Shown here: positions 44,439 through 55,324 of the stretch, piece after piece
Layout: each line of letters opens with the position of its first letter
Position numbering within the stretch: position 1 is the first letter of the stretch
DNA from: Glandiceps talaboti
Lineage: Eukaryota > Hemichordata > Enteropneusta > Spengelidae
DNA: 64,000 nucleotides
NCBI RefSeq assembly: GCF_964340395.1
Contig: NC_135560.1
Location: 2,227,501 to 2,291,500 of the forward strand
Direction of reading: 5' to 3'
The notes under the pieces: generated by a model
The model's input: the letters and a program-made list of their open reading frames with translations, nothing else
Told to the model about the DNA's origin: nothing
Databases searched by the model: none
Translations under genes and position numbers: made by a program

Positions 44439-47400
44439 ATGACAACAGAGGTTAAGACGCCAGACTTTGATGACCTGTTAGCAGCTTATGATATTCCTGA
44501 TATTGCTGACAAATCATCTTCATTGGAACAAGAAAATTCCACCAGTAACCATGGTAACAGTGACCATGGGGACATTAAGGAGAGGAGCAAAGTAAAGGAA
44601 AAAGTTGAAATAGTTAAAGGGAAAGTTCAAGCACAAATGGAACCAGCAACAGATGTTGATGTACCCATGGAAGCAGATGATGAAGATAAGCTTGTCATAG
44701 ATGAGAAAGATGAAGATGTTAATGGTATGTCTCAGTTAATCAGTTCAGATGTGAGTAAAGTCAACGATGAAAGGGGAAAAACCGTCAGACATCCGGATAC
44801 ATTAAAACAAGGCAATGAAACCATCACTGACAAAATTAGCAAAATTCCTAGCCATAATGAGAAGCAAGGATTGATGGAGACAACACCCACAGACACTAAG
44901 GAAATGAACAAACCACCTACATCTGATAATACATGTAATGTAAAACCTTTAAGTGAGAAAGTAGATGATCAGGCTCCAATAAATAAAAACATATCATTGG
45001 ATGCTGAAAGTCAACAAAACTTGGCTACAGAGCAATTGAAACAATTATCAGAGACTGTCATTAAAGACAAACAGATGGGGAACAGCAAAGCAACAACAAA
45101 CAATATCACAAAAACTGTAAACAAAGTTGCAAGTATTACCACAACTGCACCAACACCAAAATTGTCGCTTCCAGATACTCCAATTCAAGCCTCCAAAAAT
45201 CAAATCAAAATTGCACCAAAGCCAGCCTTGACAAAGATTAAGCCCACTCAGATCCTAACTATCTCCTCAGGGAGTGGAGTGTTACCACCTAATGCTACTA
45301 CCAATACAACTAATACAGCAGCGACACAACGTCTTGTTGTTATCACTTCCAGTGGGCCAGGAGTTGTTACCAATGCCGTCAACGTAGCTCCATCTAAACT
45401 TACCAATGCCATCAACGTAGCTCCATCTAAACTTACCAATGCCGTCAATGTAGTACCATCTAAACTTACTAATACTGTCAATCTAGTGCCATCTAAACTG
45501 ACCAATACCATCAACGTAGTGCCATCTAAACTTACCAACACTGTCAACGTAGTGCCATTGCCGTCTAAACTTACCAACGCCATCAGTGTAGCACCGTCTA
45601 AACTTACAAATGCTATTAATGTACCCTCATCAAATCTTACATTTCCAGCAACAACAATGGGACCTGTGTCTGCCGGTGTACCAATCAATTCAACACAGAA
45701 ATCATCTATAGTTGATGCATTAGAAAACTGTGGACCAACTGTCAATGTGGTAGTCACAAATAATCTATTGAAGAGATACAACCCTGTACCCAGGTATACA
45801 CCAATGATACCACCGAAAGAATGGAATCTCAAAGTACCAGATGGAGGCTACAAATGTCTTGAATGCAGTGACTCTTTTGCATTAGAAACAAGTCTTGGTA
45901 TGCATCTAGAAAGACGTAGTATGATGATTGTGTATGTATGTGAAATATGTAACAAGAAGCTAGTATTTTACAATAAATGTAGTCTACTAAGACATGTTCG
46001 TCTTCATTACTCCAAGTCAGCAAAGAATATCACAGTGTCACTGAAGTCAGTGGAAGTAACACCACTTAGTAAAAATATTACATCATTATGGCCAAGCAGA
46101 GATCGACTTGGACTTCCTGCCAGCTACATACATGACGTTGATACTGCTATCAGTTCATCAATTGAAGCCCATTGCTCAGAATGTCATGTGGTGTTCTCAA
46201 ACAGCAACTCTAAGAAAGCTCACCTACAAGTGAACATGAAAGGCAATGATACATTTAGCTGCAACATATGTGGTCTTCAGTGTCCAAATAAGTGTTATTT
46301 TGAAGCCCATCAACGCATTCATCATAACCAATCACCCTATGTGTGTCCAGAGTGTGGTGAAGAAAAGTATGACAGAGAGCTATTTTATGTACATCTCAAT
46401 TCAACCTGTGTCCATTTCTGCCGTCAGGCTGTTTACAAATGTCCACAGTGTAATGCTGGTTATCCCAATATTGCTCACTTAAAGTCCCATTTACAGAATG
46501 CACATACTGATAGCTTCTGTAAATGTCCTGTCTGTCCAATGGCCTTCAAATCCATTGAAAATATCAACAGCCACATGCTCAGCCAGCATAAGATAACTGA
46601 TCATGGCTTTCGTGTCATTCATAAGTGTCCAATGTGTGATACAGTCTTCACACAGAAAAACAATGTGCCTCCCCACTTGGATTCTCACCTGCTAAACAAG
46701 GAAAATCTTCGCATCTATGTCTTTAAGTGCAATGAATGCTATAAACATTATGACAGCAAAGAAGCACTGGAAAAACATCAACTGTCAGTTCATAAGGGTG
46801 TTCAGCTGAAAGACTTCATCTGTGATGTTTGCCGCACACCTTTTAAAACCTACCAATTCATGCTGCAACACAAAAACAAACATTTTGATCCCAAGCCAGC
46901 ATCACAACCTGCTACTGTCACATCTCCTGTTGCAACAAAACAAGGCAAAGACCATACCAAAGGTGATGTATTCACCTGTATGCATTGTCCTATGAAGTTC
47001 TCCAAGGCCCAGATGCTTAATGATCATATCCAAGTACATCTCAAAAAATCCTCCCCAGGACCAGGGGTGTCAGCCAAACACAATTGTCCTGACTGCAGTG
47101 CTTCTTTCTCAAAGAGAGAAAATCTTAACAAACATTTGAAATATACTCATGGCAAAGTAGCCAACTATCCGTGCCATCTATGTAGACGCAGCTTTGAGTC
47201 CAATAAGAGTCTACAGAGACATCTACGTCTTAAACATAAATTGGCAAATATGTATACATGCTGGCTTTGTATTGACAAGAAGAAAACATTCAGCAAAAGA
47301 TCTCTTCTAGAACATCATTTAAAGATTGTACATGGGATTAGTATGGCACCTCAAGATATCAAGTCATCCCCACAAGATGTACACACTCCCATCTCTAGTC

Positions 47401-47891
47401 TTGTATCAAGGAAGAGAAAATCATCTTCTCTTGGTGATGGAAAGAAGAGAGCCAAATTTGAATTTACAACAGATTATAAATGTGCCAAATGTGAAGTTGA
47501 ATGTCATGATAGGAGAGAATTCCAAAATCACATCGCAGATCATAAAACCAACCCAGCGTTGGCTCAGTGTAAGGAGTGTGGAATGTGTTTCCGTGGTGAT
47601 GAGTCACTCAAGAAGCACTTGTATATGGTGCACAAAGTCAAAGACATGAATGAATATGAAATGGCAGTCAACTTGTTTGAAGAAAAGGGAAATGGCAGTG
47701 GTGATGGTAGTAGTAGTCAGACTAGTGACCATACAGGGGGATCTGTATTCAAGTCTGTACAGGAACCAGCATTGGAGTGTACTGTATGTTACAGATCATT
47801 TGACAGTGAAGTCACACTACGTACACATATGAGGAACCATGGAATGGCATTTATTAAATCCAAACGTCACAATTCAGCAGAATCTCAGTGA
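44439..47891 (+). CDS. ZNF592/ZNF687/ZNF532-family C2H2 zinc-finger protein, 1150 aa
   Basis: The start is ATG 44439, seven bases after a TTCCTTACAG acceptor. An upstream in-frame ATG at 44379 would be intronic. The N-terminus MTTEVKTPDFDDLLAAYDIP matches the KTPDFDDLLAAFDIPD signature of vertebrate ZNF592/687/532. Residues about 15-300 are acidic, then Ser/Thr/Lys-rich and disordered. About 312-404 hold eight tandem decapeptides (NAVNVxPSKLT type). From about 471 to 1134 there are some 16-17 C2H2-like fingers. Examples are YKCLECSDSF, YVCEICNKKL, FSCNICGLQC, YVCPECGEEK, YKCPQCNAGY, HKCPMCDTVF, FICDVCRTPF, YPCHLCRRSF, YKCAKCEVEC, AQCKECGMCF and LECTVCYRSF. A basic RKRKSSS...KKRAKF segment near 997-1012 is a likely nuclear localisation signal. 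Length is near the 1.2-1.3 k residues of the vertebrate paralogues. Those are nuclear and associate with ZMYND8 in chromatin complexes; a similar role here is inference. The visible coding region is one exon ending in TGA. Confidence 0.92.
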   Translation: MTTEVKTPDFDDLLAAYDIPDIADKSSSLEQENSTSNHGNSDHGDIKERSKVKEKVEIVKGKVQAQMEPATDVDVPMEADDEDKLVIDEKDEDVNGMSQLISSDVSKVNDERGKTVRHPDTLKQGNETITDKISKIPSHNEKQGLMETTPTDTKEMNKPPTSDNTCNVKPLSEKVDDQAPINKNISLDAESQQNLATEQLKQLSETVIKDKQMGNSKATTNNITKTVNKVASITTTAPTPKLSLPDTPIQASKNQIKIAPKPALTKIKPTQILTISSGSGVLPPNATTNTTNTAATQRLVVITSSGPGVVTNAVNVAPSKLTNAINVAPSKLTNAVNVVPSKLTNTVNLVPSKLTNTINVVPSKLTNTVNVVPLPSKLTNAISVAPSKLTNAINVPSSNLTFPATTMGPVSAGVPINSTQKSSIVDALENCGPTVNVVVTNNLLKRYNPVPRYTPMIPPKEWNLKVPDGGYKCLECSDSFALETSLGMHLERRSMMIVYVCEICNKKLVFYNKCSLLRHVRLHYSKSAKNITVSLKSVEVTPLSKNITSLWPSRDRLGLPASYIHDVDTAISSSIEAHCSECHVVFSNSNSKKAHLQVNMKGNDTFSCNICGLQCPNKCYFEAHQRIHHNQSPYVCPECGEEKYDRELFYVHLNSTCVHFCRQAVYKCPQCNAGYPNIAHLKSHLQNAHTDSFCKCPVCPMAFKSIENINSHMLSQHKITDHGFRVIHKCPMCDTVFTQKNNVPPHLDSHLLNKENLRIYVFKCNECYKHYDSKEALEKHQLSVHKGVQLKDFICDVCRTPFKTYQFMLQHKNKHFDPKPASQPATVTSPVATKQGKDHTKGDVFTCMHCPMKFSKAQMLNDHIQVHLKKSSPGPGVSAKHNCPDCSASFSKRENLNKHLKYTHGKVANYPCHLCRRSFESNKSLQRHLRLKHKLANMYTCWLCIDKKKTFSKRSLLEHHLKIVHGISMAPQDIKSSPQDVHTPISSLVSRKRKSSSLGDGKKRAKFEFTTDYKCAKCEVECHDRREFQNHIADHKTNPALAQCKECGMCFRGDESLKKHLYMVHKVKDMNEYEMAVNLFEEKGNGSGDGSSSQTSDHTGGSVFKSVQEPALECTVCYRSFDSEVTLRTHMRNHGMAFIKSKRHNSAESQ

Positions 47892-48537
47892 AGAAGATAT
47901 GGAAGTTACATGTACTATCAGTAAAGAACAGTATAGTGACTATGGTCATGTAACAATTATGACTATGGTCACATAACAATAGTGACTGTGGTCATGTAAC
48001 TAAGGAAAATATAGTGGCTTGGGTCATGTAACTAAGGAAAATATATTGACTGGTCATGTAACTAAGGAAAATATAGTGACAGGTCATGTAACTAAGGACA
48101 GTATGACAGAAGACATCACATACAAATGTAATTAAGGACATTGTGGTAACTGGTCATGTAACTAAGGATATTATAGTGACTGGTGACATAAAAGACATTG
48201 TGGTGACTGGTCACATAACTAAGTACAATTTAGAGACTGGTCACATAACTTATTAGGACATTGCAGTGAGTAGTCACATAACTAAGGACAATATAGTGAC
48301 TAGTCACATAAGGGCATTGTAGTGACTTTGGTCATGTAACTAAAACACTTAAGTGACTATGGTCATGAAACTAAGGACAATATAGTGAATGAAGGCATGA
48401 CATAACTAAGGACATTATAGTGACAGATCACATAACTAAGGATATTAGTGATTGTGGTAACAACTATAAAGGACACTAGGGACTGGTCACGTAACTAAGG
48501 ACACTATAGTGACTGGTCATGTAACAAAGGACACAAG
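47892..48537. repeat. Degenerate minisatellite in the zinc-finger gene 3' region
   Basis: Irregular repeats of about 30-40 bp built from GTGACTGGTCATGTAACTAA and GGACA-TATA. It begins about 45 bp after the stop codon and is therefore probably transcribed as 3' UTR. Confidence 0.85.
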
Positions 48538-49396
48538 GGATATCCTAATGTAGATTACAGTTTGATATCCTAATGTAGATTACAGTTTGATATCCTAATG
48601 TAGATTACAGTTTGATATAATGTAGATTACAGTTTGATATCCTAATGTAGATTACAGTTTGATATCCTAATGTAGATTACAGTTTGATATCCTAATGTAG
48701 ATTACAGTTTGGTATCGTAATGTAGATTACAGTTTGATATCGTAATGTAGATTACAGTTTGATATCCTAATGTAGATTACAGTTTGATATCGTAATGTAG
48801 ATCACAGTTCGATATCCTAATGTAGATTACAGTTTGATATCCTAATGTAGATCACAGTTTGATATCCTAATGTAGATCACAGTTTGATATCCTAATGTAG
48901 ATTACAGTTTGATATAATGTAGATTACAGTTTGATATCCTAATGTAGATTACAGTTTGATATCGTAATGTAGATTACAGTTTGATATCCTAATGTAGATT
49001 ACAGTTTGATATCCTAATGTAGATTACAGTTTGATATCCTAATGTAGATTACAGTTTGATATCCAAATGTAGATTACAGTTTGATATCCTAATGTAGATT
49101 ACAGTTTGATATCCTAATGTAGATTACAGTTTGATATCGTAATGTAGATTACAGTGTGATATCCTAATGTAGATTACAGTTTGATATCGTAATATAGATT
49201 ACAGTTTGATATCGTAATGTAGATTACAGTTTGATATCGTAATGTAGATTACAGTTTGATATCGTAATATAGATTAGTGTTATATCCTAATGTAGATTGC
49301 CAGTTTGATATGGTAATGTAGATTACAGTTTGATATCTTAATGTAGATTACAGTGTGATATCCTAATGTAGATTACAGCATAATATCTTAATGTAG
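48538..49396. repeat. Minisatellite, 25 bp unit, about 34 copies, likely in the 3' UTR
   Basis: The unit contains TAGATTACAGTTTGATATCC then TAATG. Frequent variants are CC/CG in ATATCCTAAT/ATATCGTAAT, and some units lack CC. It follows the degenerate repeat directly. Confidence 0.95.
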
Positions 49397-50503
49397 GTAA
49401 AAAATCAATTTGAATTAAAAAAGATGAAAAAATGACTGTCACTGTAAACTAAACATTAGTGATTATGACTGTTATAGTGTTATCAGTGAACAAGAACAAA
49501 CGAGAAGAATGAATGAATTGTATGAGATGAAAAAACAGGGTCATGATATGAAATCGACCCCCCCTGCCCACATAAAGTTATGATAACATCATAATTCTCT
49601 AGGGTATGATGACAACCTTTATGCAAGACATGCATGTGATAACTAGTTTTGTGTCAAGTAATGACAAAAAGTGGATTGAATTATCTACAACAGGATGTAT
49701 TGGTACATGTATATGTATGTATACACTGCTTTACATGGACCCACTTCAGGTTATGGCTGTGACAGGATTAGAGTCCACCCTAATCCCTGCCACAGCAATA
49801 ACCTTTTAAAACAGTACTTGAGTACATACTGTTTGGTGTATGTACAAATACACTGCTATACTAATGTTGATAGCAGTTTTTTGGGAAAATCATGTATTAC
49901 CATTAATAACATTTTTGCATAGTTCACAAATTAATTGTTCTCTTTTGTAACCACTTTTGTAACTCCACGAATGCAAGGAATTGGATATATAAATGTAGTC
50001 TATGTACAAGAGTAGCAGACCAGAAATATGCATATTGTTGTAGGGTATGATGCAGAACAAATCAAGGAGATGGTTTCACCTGTGCTGTTTTTGTTCTGTA
50101 TGTTCTCTTTTGTTTGTTTATCTCAGAGGAAGATGGCAAAGGTGAAGTTGCTAAATCATAGAGAACTACATGAAAGAGGCCATTAGGCCGAATGGTGAGC
50201 TACGGTGTAATGTGTAGCTTGCTGTTCAGCATGACGGCTTCACTGTTGTAGTTCTGTATGATATATATATTGTATAGGAACTTCACAAGCACCTGTAGAA
50301 GAGTGTGGCCACCCAACAGATAAACAATAGAAAACGTAAAGGACAAACCAAGTAGATATGAAATACATTAAGTAAATAAAGCAAAGTATGGAGAATTTTC
50401 TTGTAAAGGAAATGTATTCAATTGTGAATGTTGTTGTATACTACATGTATTGAGCAATACAAAATATTGAATATTGATGTTTATGGATAGTTTGTATGTA
50501 TTT
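49397..50503 (+). other. 3' flank of the zinc-finger gene, with candidate poly(A) signal
   Basis: AATAAA at 50375-50380 is a plausible cleavage signal for a long 3' UTR. A possible small exon (after TTATCTCAG near 50127, reading EDGKGEVAKS then TAG) has no donor and was not called. No other gene evidence. Confidence 0.4.
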
Positions 50504-52099
50504 CAGGGTTCGCACGTTCCTGGAAAACCCTGGAAAAATGCTCCCTACCCCTGGAAACTCCTGGAAAATGAGCGCAATTGATTGACATTTCTGTCTGTGC
50601 TCTAGCTACCCATTTATATGATTCAGAACACTCCTAAATGTGAAATGGCAAAACTATTTTCAAAGTCTTTTGCCAACCTGGTGAATTAAAATTCTTGCTA
50701 ACCCAGACAGTCAAGCGATCGTTCCGTGATATACTTCACTCACAGAATATGCGTATACAGTTCACTGGTTGCCGCCATGTCTTTATCTTGCGTACCATGT
50801 ATATTGCTACCATACTCTGGTCATCATATAGGCAACATAATGTAGCCATGCATTGCAATATTGTAACAGTAGGTCTGTTAGCATGATTATTGCAACATTG
50901 TAACATGTATGAAGGCATCACTGTACCCCTAGAAATTGTTACACTGTTTGAAAGTTTGACATACAGTATGGTATGGACTGGTTGACCACTGATGACATAG
51001 TGCAGTTGAATTTCCGGCTTGTAGAAGTAAGGTTTTGACATTTATGTTTGTTTTACATGTTCTAAAAGAATAACTACTTGTTAGTACAGTAACATTCCTA
51101 AATCATAGTTGAATTGAGGAATTGCTATGTTTGGCAACATGTAGCGCCATGGCCATACATAAACATTTGTAACGCAAGTGATGAATGTATTCAGTTATTC
51201 ATAGCCTATAATTTTGTTATGTAAAATGATGTTTTTCTTTGAAAAAAATCAGCTTTAGGTGACTTATAGATATATTTGGGTCAAACCGTATAATATTGAG
51301 AGACATACAATATATGTTATTTTTTTTATTTGTTTTACTGGATGTTGTCTGAATTAATTAGACAACTCAAATATTACACGATCAATGCTACAGCTGGAAG
51401 AAACTACTACATAGGGGGTAGAACAGAAGTCTCTGTGAAAACAGAGGTGTACATGACTGAGTCGATTTCAATGTGCAGGAAAACACGCAATAAAACATGG
51501 CAAAAAGACACTTGATTAATGTATCAAATTGCTCAAAGAAATGTAGTAACTGTTGTGAAATATTGTAATGAATTGGTTGATTTAATGTTGGTAGGGATAA
51601 TCTTATTTAAACCTACAATGTAAATTCATATTTTAGCATCTTAAACAGTGCACTAGTGAGTGAACATGATAGTCAAGAGATTTTGATGGAGGTAAAGTCT
51701 AGTATCATAGTATTGACTCATAGGACTAAAATGATAAGACAACGAAGCAGTGATTAAGAGATGTATATATATATAGACAAACAAATTGATACTTTCAATG
51801 TTTAAAGTTTGTGGCTAATGACTTTTCCATTTGGCTGATTGAAAATGAACAATATTATTCTAATGGCTATGATGTTTTTTTAAACCAACAGCTGCATAGA
51901 GTGTTGACTTTCTTTAAAATGTTTTGTGACATATTGTGAGACTGAGAGCCCTTGTTAATTACTTCTCGTCCATGTCAGAGAATTAGATATCATTCAATAA
52001 AATAAATTTTATGGTCAACACCCCTGGAAAATGACCCAAATTGATACGAATACCCGTAGAAAGCCCTGGAATTTTTTTACTCTTAGTGTATGAACCCTG
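50504..52099 (+). mobile_element. 1.6 kb non-autonomous element with CAGGGTTC termini
   Basis: It begins CAGGGTTCGCACG and ends GTGTATGAACCCTG, giving 8 bp inverted termini. TATTT is present on both sides (50499-50503 and 52100-52104). CTGGAAAA/CCCTGGAAA motifs occur near both ends. Sequence from about 51130 to the right end is present in inverted orientation at 24972-25960. No transposase ORF is visible. CAGGG-type ends are seen in hAT-like elements, but a 5 bp duplication would not be standard, so the superfamily is left open. Confidence 0.6.
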
Positions 52100-52440
52100 T
52101 ATTTGTAGCTTATGTCATTAGATGTAATTACTGTATTTCCTGAAATGGGCTTTAACGTTGTTTGAAATATTCTGTTTACGATATCCACCTCAGAAGATAT
52201 AAAGCTGCTTAATACTAAAAGACAAAACAGTATTAAAGCTTGTACATTCCTGTTGTGCTAAATGGGATAGAATGTGTTGGTTTCCTTCACTTTCCTCTAT
52301 CAGAGTAGTCATCATTCCAAACTTTGACAAAAGTTATGTACGAGACTTGACAGGTAACTTCCATTAATGAAACATATTACAATAGAATCAGTTGTTGAAA
52401 GGAAGTGCATATGCCTTGGTTTGATGTAGAGAGCTATATA
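52100..52440. other. Non-coding stretch; one isolated exon-like segment
   Basis: A segment after CCTCTATCAG (about 52304-52352), followed by GTAACT, reads VVIIPNFDKSYVRDLT in one frame. It has no neighbouring exon in phase, so it is recorded only as a possibility. Confidence 0.25.
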
Positions 52441-52575
52441 GTAACACTAAGACAAGTCTCTGGGTGTGGAGAGGTGTAGTAACACCAAGACAAGTCTTGG
52501 GATGTGGAGAGGTGTAGTAACACCAAGACAAGTCTTGGGATGTGGAGAGGTGTAGTAACACCAAGACAAGTCTCT
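52441..52575. repeat. Minisatellite, 38 bp unit, about 3.5 copies
   Basis: The unit contains GTAGTAACACCAAGACAAGT then CTTGGGATGTGGAGAGGT. Each holds a near-palindrome CCAAGACAAGTCTTGG. Confidence 0.9.
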
Positions 52576-54885
52576 CCACTCACAGTCTAGTTCTATACAG
52601 TATCATTACCATTTACACCTCCACTCACAGTGTAGTTTCTATATCATATCGGACCATTTACACCTCCACTCACAGTCTCGTTCATATACAATATCATTAC
52701 CATTTACACCTCCACTCACAGTCTAGTTCCTATAGAGTATCGTCACCATTTACACCTCCACTCACAGTCTAGTTCCTATACAATATCATTACCAATTACA
52801 CCTCCACTCACAGTCTAGTTCCTATACAGTATCATCACCATTTACACCTCCACCCACAGTCTAGTTCCTATACAGTATCGTCACCATTTATACCTCCACT
52901 CACAGTCTAGTTCCTATACAGTATCGTCACCATTTACAACTTCACTCACAGTCTAGTTCCTATACAGTATCATTACCATTTACACCTCCACTCAAAGTCT
53001 AGTTCCTATACAGTATCGTCACCATTTATACCTCCACTCACAGTCTAGTTCCTATACAGTATCATTACTATTTACACCTCCACTCAGTCTAGTTCCTATA
53101 CAGTATCGTTACCATTTACACCTCCACTCACAGTCTAGTTCCTATACTGTATCGTTACCATTTACACCTCCACTCAAAGTCTAGTTCCTATACAGTATCA
53201 TTACTATTTACACTTCCACTCAGTCTAGTTCCTATACAGTATCGTTACCATTTACACCTCCACTCAGTCTAGTTCCTATACAATATCATTATCATGTACA
53301 CCTCCACTCATAGTCTAGTTCCTATACAGTATCGTTACCATTTACACCTCCACTCAAAGTCTAGTTCCTATACAGTATCATTACTATTTACACCTCCACT
53401 CAGTCTAGTTCCTATACAGTATCGTTACCATTTACACCTCCACTCACATAGTCTAGTTCCTATACAGTATCATTATCATGTACACCTCCACTCAGTCTAC
53501 TTCCTATACAGTATCATTACCATTTACACCTCCACTCAAAGTCTAGTTCCTATACAGTATCATTACTATTTACACCTCCACTCAGTCTAGTTCCTATACA
53601 GTATTGTTACCATTTACACCTCTACTCACTAGTCTAGTTCCTATACAGTATCATTACCATTTACACCTCCACTCACAGTGTAGTTCATATACAGTATCAT
53701 TACCATTTACACCTCCACTCACATAGTCTAGTTCCTATACAGTATCATTACCATTTACAACTCCACTCACAGTCTAGTTCCTATACAGTATCATTACTAT
53801 TTACACCTCCACTCAGTCTAGTTCCTATACAGTATCGTTACCATTTACACCTCCACTCACAGTCTAGTTCCTATACTGTATCGTTACCATTTACACCTCC
53901 ACTCAAAGTCTAGTTCCTATACAGTATCATTACTATTTACACTTCCACTCAGTCTAGTTCCTATACAGTATCGTTACCATTTACACCTCCACTCAGTCTA
54001 GTTCCTATACAATATCATTATCATGTACACCTCCACTCATAGTCTAGTTCCTATACAGTATCGTTACCATTTACACCTCCACTCACAGTCTAGTTTCTAT
54101 ACAGTATCATTACCATTTACACCTCCACTCAAAGTCTAGTTCCTATACAGTATCATTACTATTTACACCTCCACTCAGTCTAGTTCCTATACAGTATCGT
54201 TACCATTTACACCTCCACTCACATAGTCTAGTTCCTATACAGTATCATTATCATGTACACCTCCACTCATAGTCTACTTCCTATACAGTATCATTACCAT
54301 TTACACCTCCACTCAAAGTCTAGTTCCTATACAGTATCATTACTATTTACACCTCCACTCAGTCTAGTTCCTATACAGTATTGTTACCATTTACACCTCC
54401 ACTCACTAGTCTAGTTCCTATACAGTATCATTACCATTTACACCTCCACTCACAGTGTAGTTCATATACAGTATCATTACCATTTACACCTCCACTCACA
54501 TAGTCTAGTTCCTATACAGTATCATTACCATTTACAACTCCACTCACAGTCTAGTTCCTATACAGTATCATTACCATTTACACCTCCACTCACATAGTCT
54601 AGTTCATATACAGTATCATTACCATTTACACCTCCACTCACATAGTCTAGTTCCTATACAGTATCATTACCATTTACACCTCCACTCACAGTCTAGTTCC
54701 TATACAGTATCATTACCATTTACACCTCCACTCACAGTCTAGTTCCTATACAGTATCATTACCATTTACACCTCCACTCACAGTCTAGTTCATATACAGG
54801 TATCCTTACCATTTACACCTCCACTCACATAGTCTAGTTTCTATACAATATCATTACCATTTACACCTCCACTCACAGTATAGCC
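52576..54885. repeat. Satellite, about 46 bp unit (42-47), about 50 copies
   Basis: The unit contains CTCACAGTCTAGTTCCTATA and CAGTATCATTACCATTTACA then CCTCCA. Variants CTCAGTCT, CTCAAAGTCT and CTCACATAGTCT change unit length. A block of about 14 units (about 53100-53640) recurs with the same variant order around 53825-54415, showing a segmental duplication of about 730-775 bp. Confidence 0.95.
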
Positions 54886-55324
54886 AAAGTCATTACTTTA
54901 GAAGTCCTGAGATACATGAGATGTAATTTAAAATTAATCCACAGCCATCCACACAGTCATTAACAAACACTCAAACATGCACTAACAAGGAAGAAAGAGT
55001 TAGTGCATGTTTGAGTGTTGTCTGCTGTGATAATCACCCAGTAGATAAGAGATAAAGCAAATTTTCACAGTAACCTATCCCCTGGTAATTACAAAATTAG
55101 GGGTGCTTTAATTTAGATAAGAGAAGAATGGACAAGGCGTCTTTATTTAGTCAATAAAGAGAAAATTATATACAGCTGAAAGAGAGAAAAGTAGCCAAGG
55201 AAAGAAGGAAAAAGTTTTATATCACCACAAAAATCAATGAGTCAATTGATCAGTATCACACACAAAATAAGTTTTATTTCACCACAAAAATTAAACTTAT
55301 TAAACTAATTATAATCCAGTGACT
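54886..55324. other. Spacer with a perfect 21 bp hairpin
   Basis: 54966-54986 (AACACTCAAACATGCACTAA + C) pairs exactly with 54999-55019, with a 12-base purine loop. The remainder is AT-rich with no gene. Confidence 0.6.

Noticed and set aside
45248-45832. 194-codon minus-strand open frame opposite the zinc-finger gene
   Set aside because: It is the antisense shadow of the decapeptide-repeat region; its repeats (TLMALVSLDG) mirror the sense repeats.
52304-52352. Exon-like segment with good acceptor and GTAACT donor (VVIIPNFDKSYVRDLT)
   Set aside because: No other exon in phase was found on either side; a single short candidate is too weak to call.
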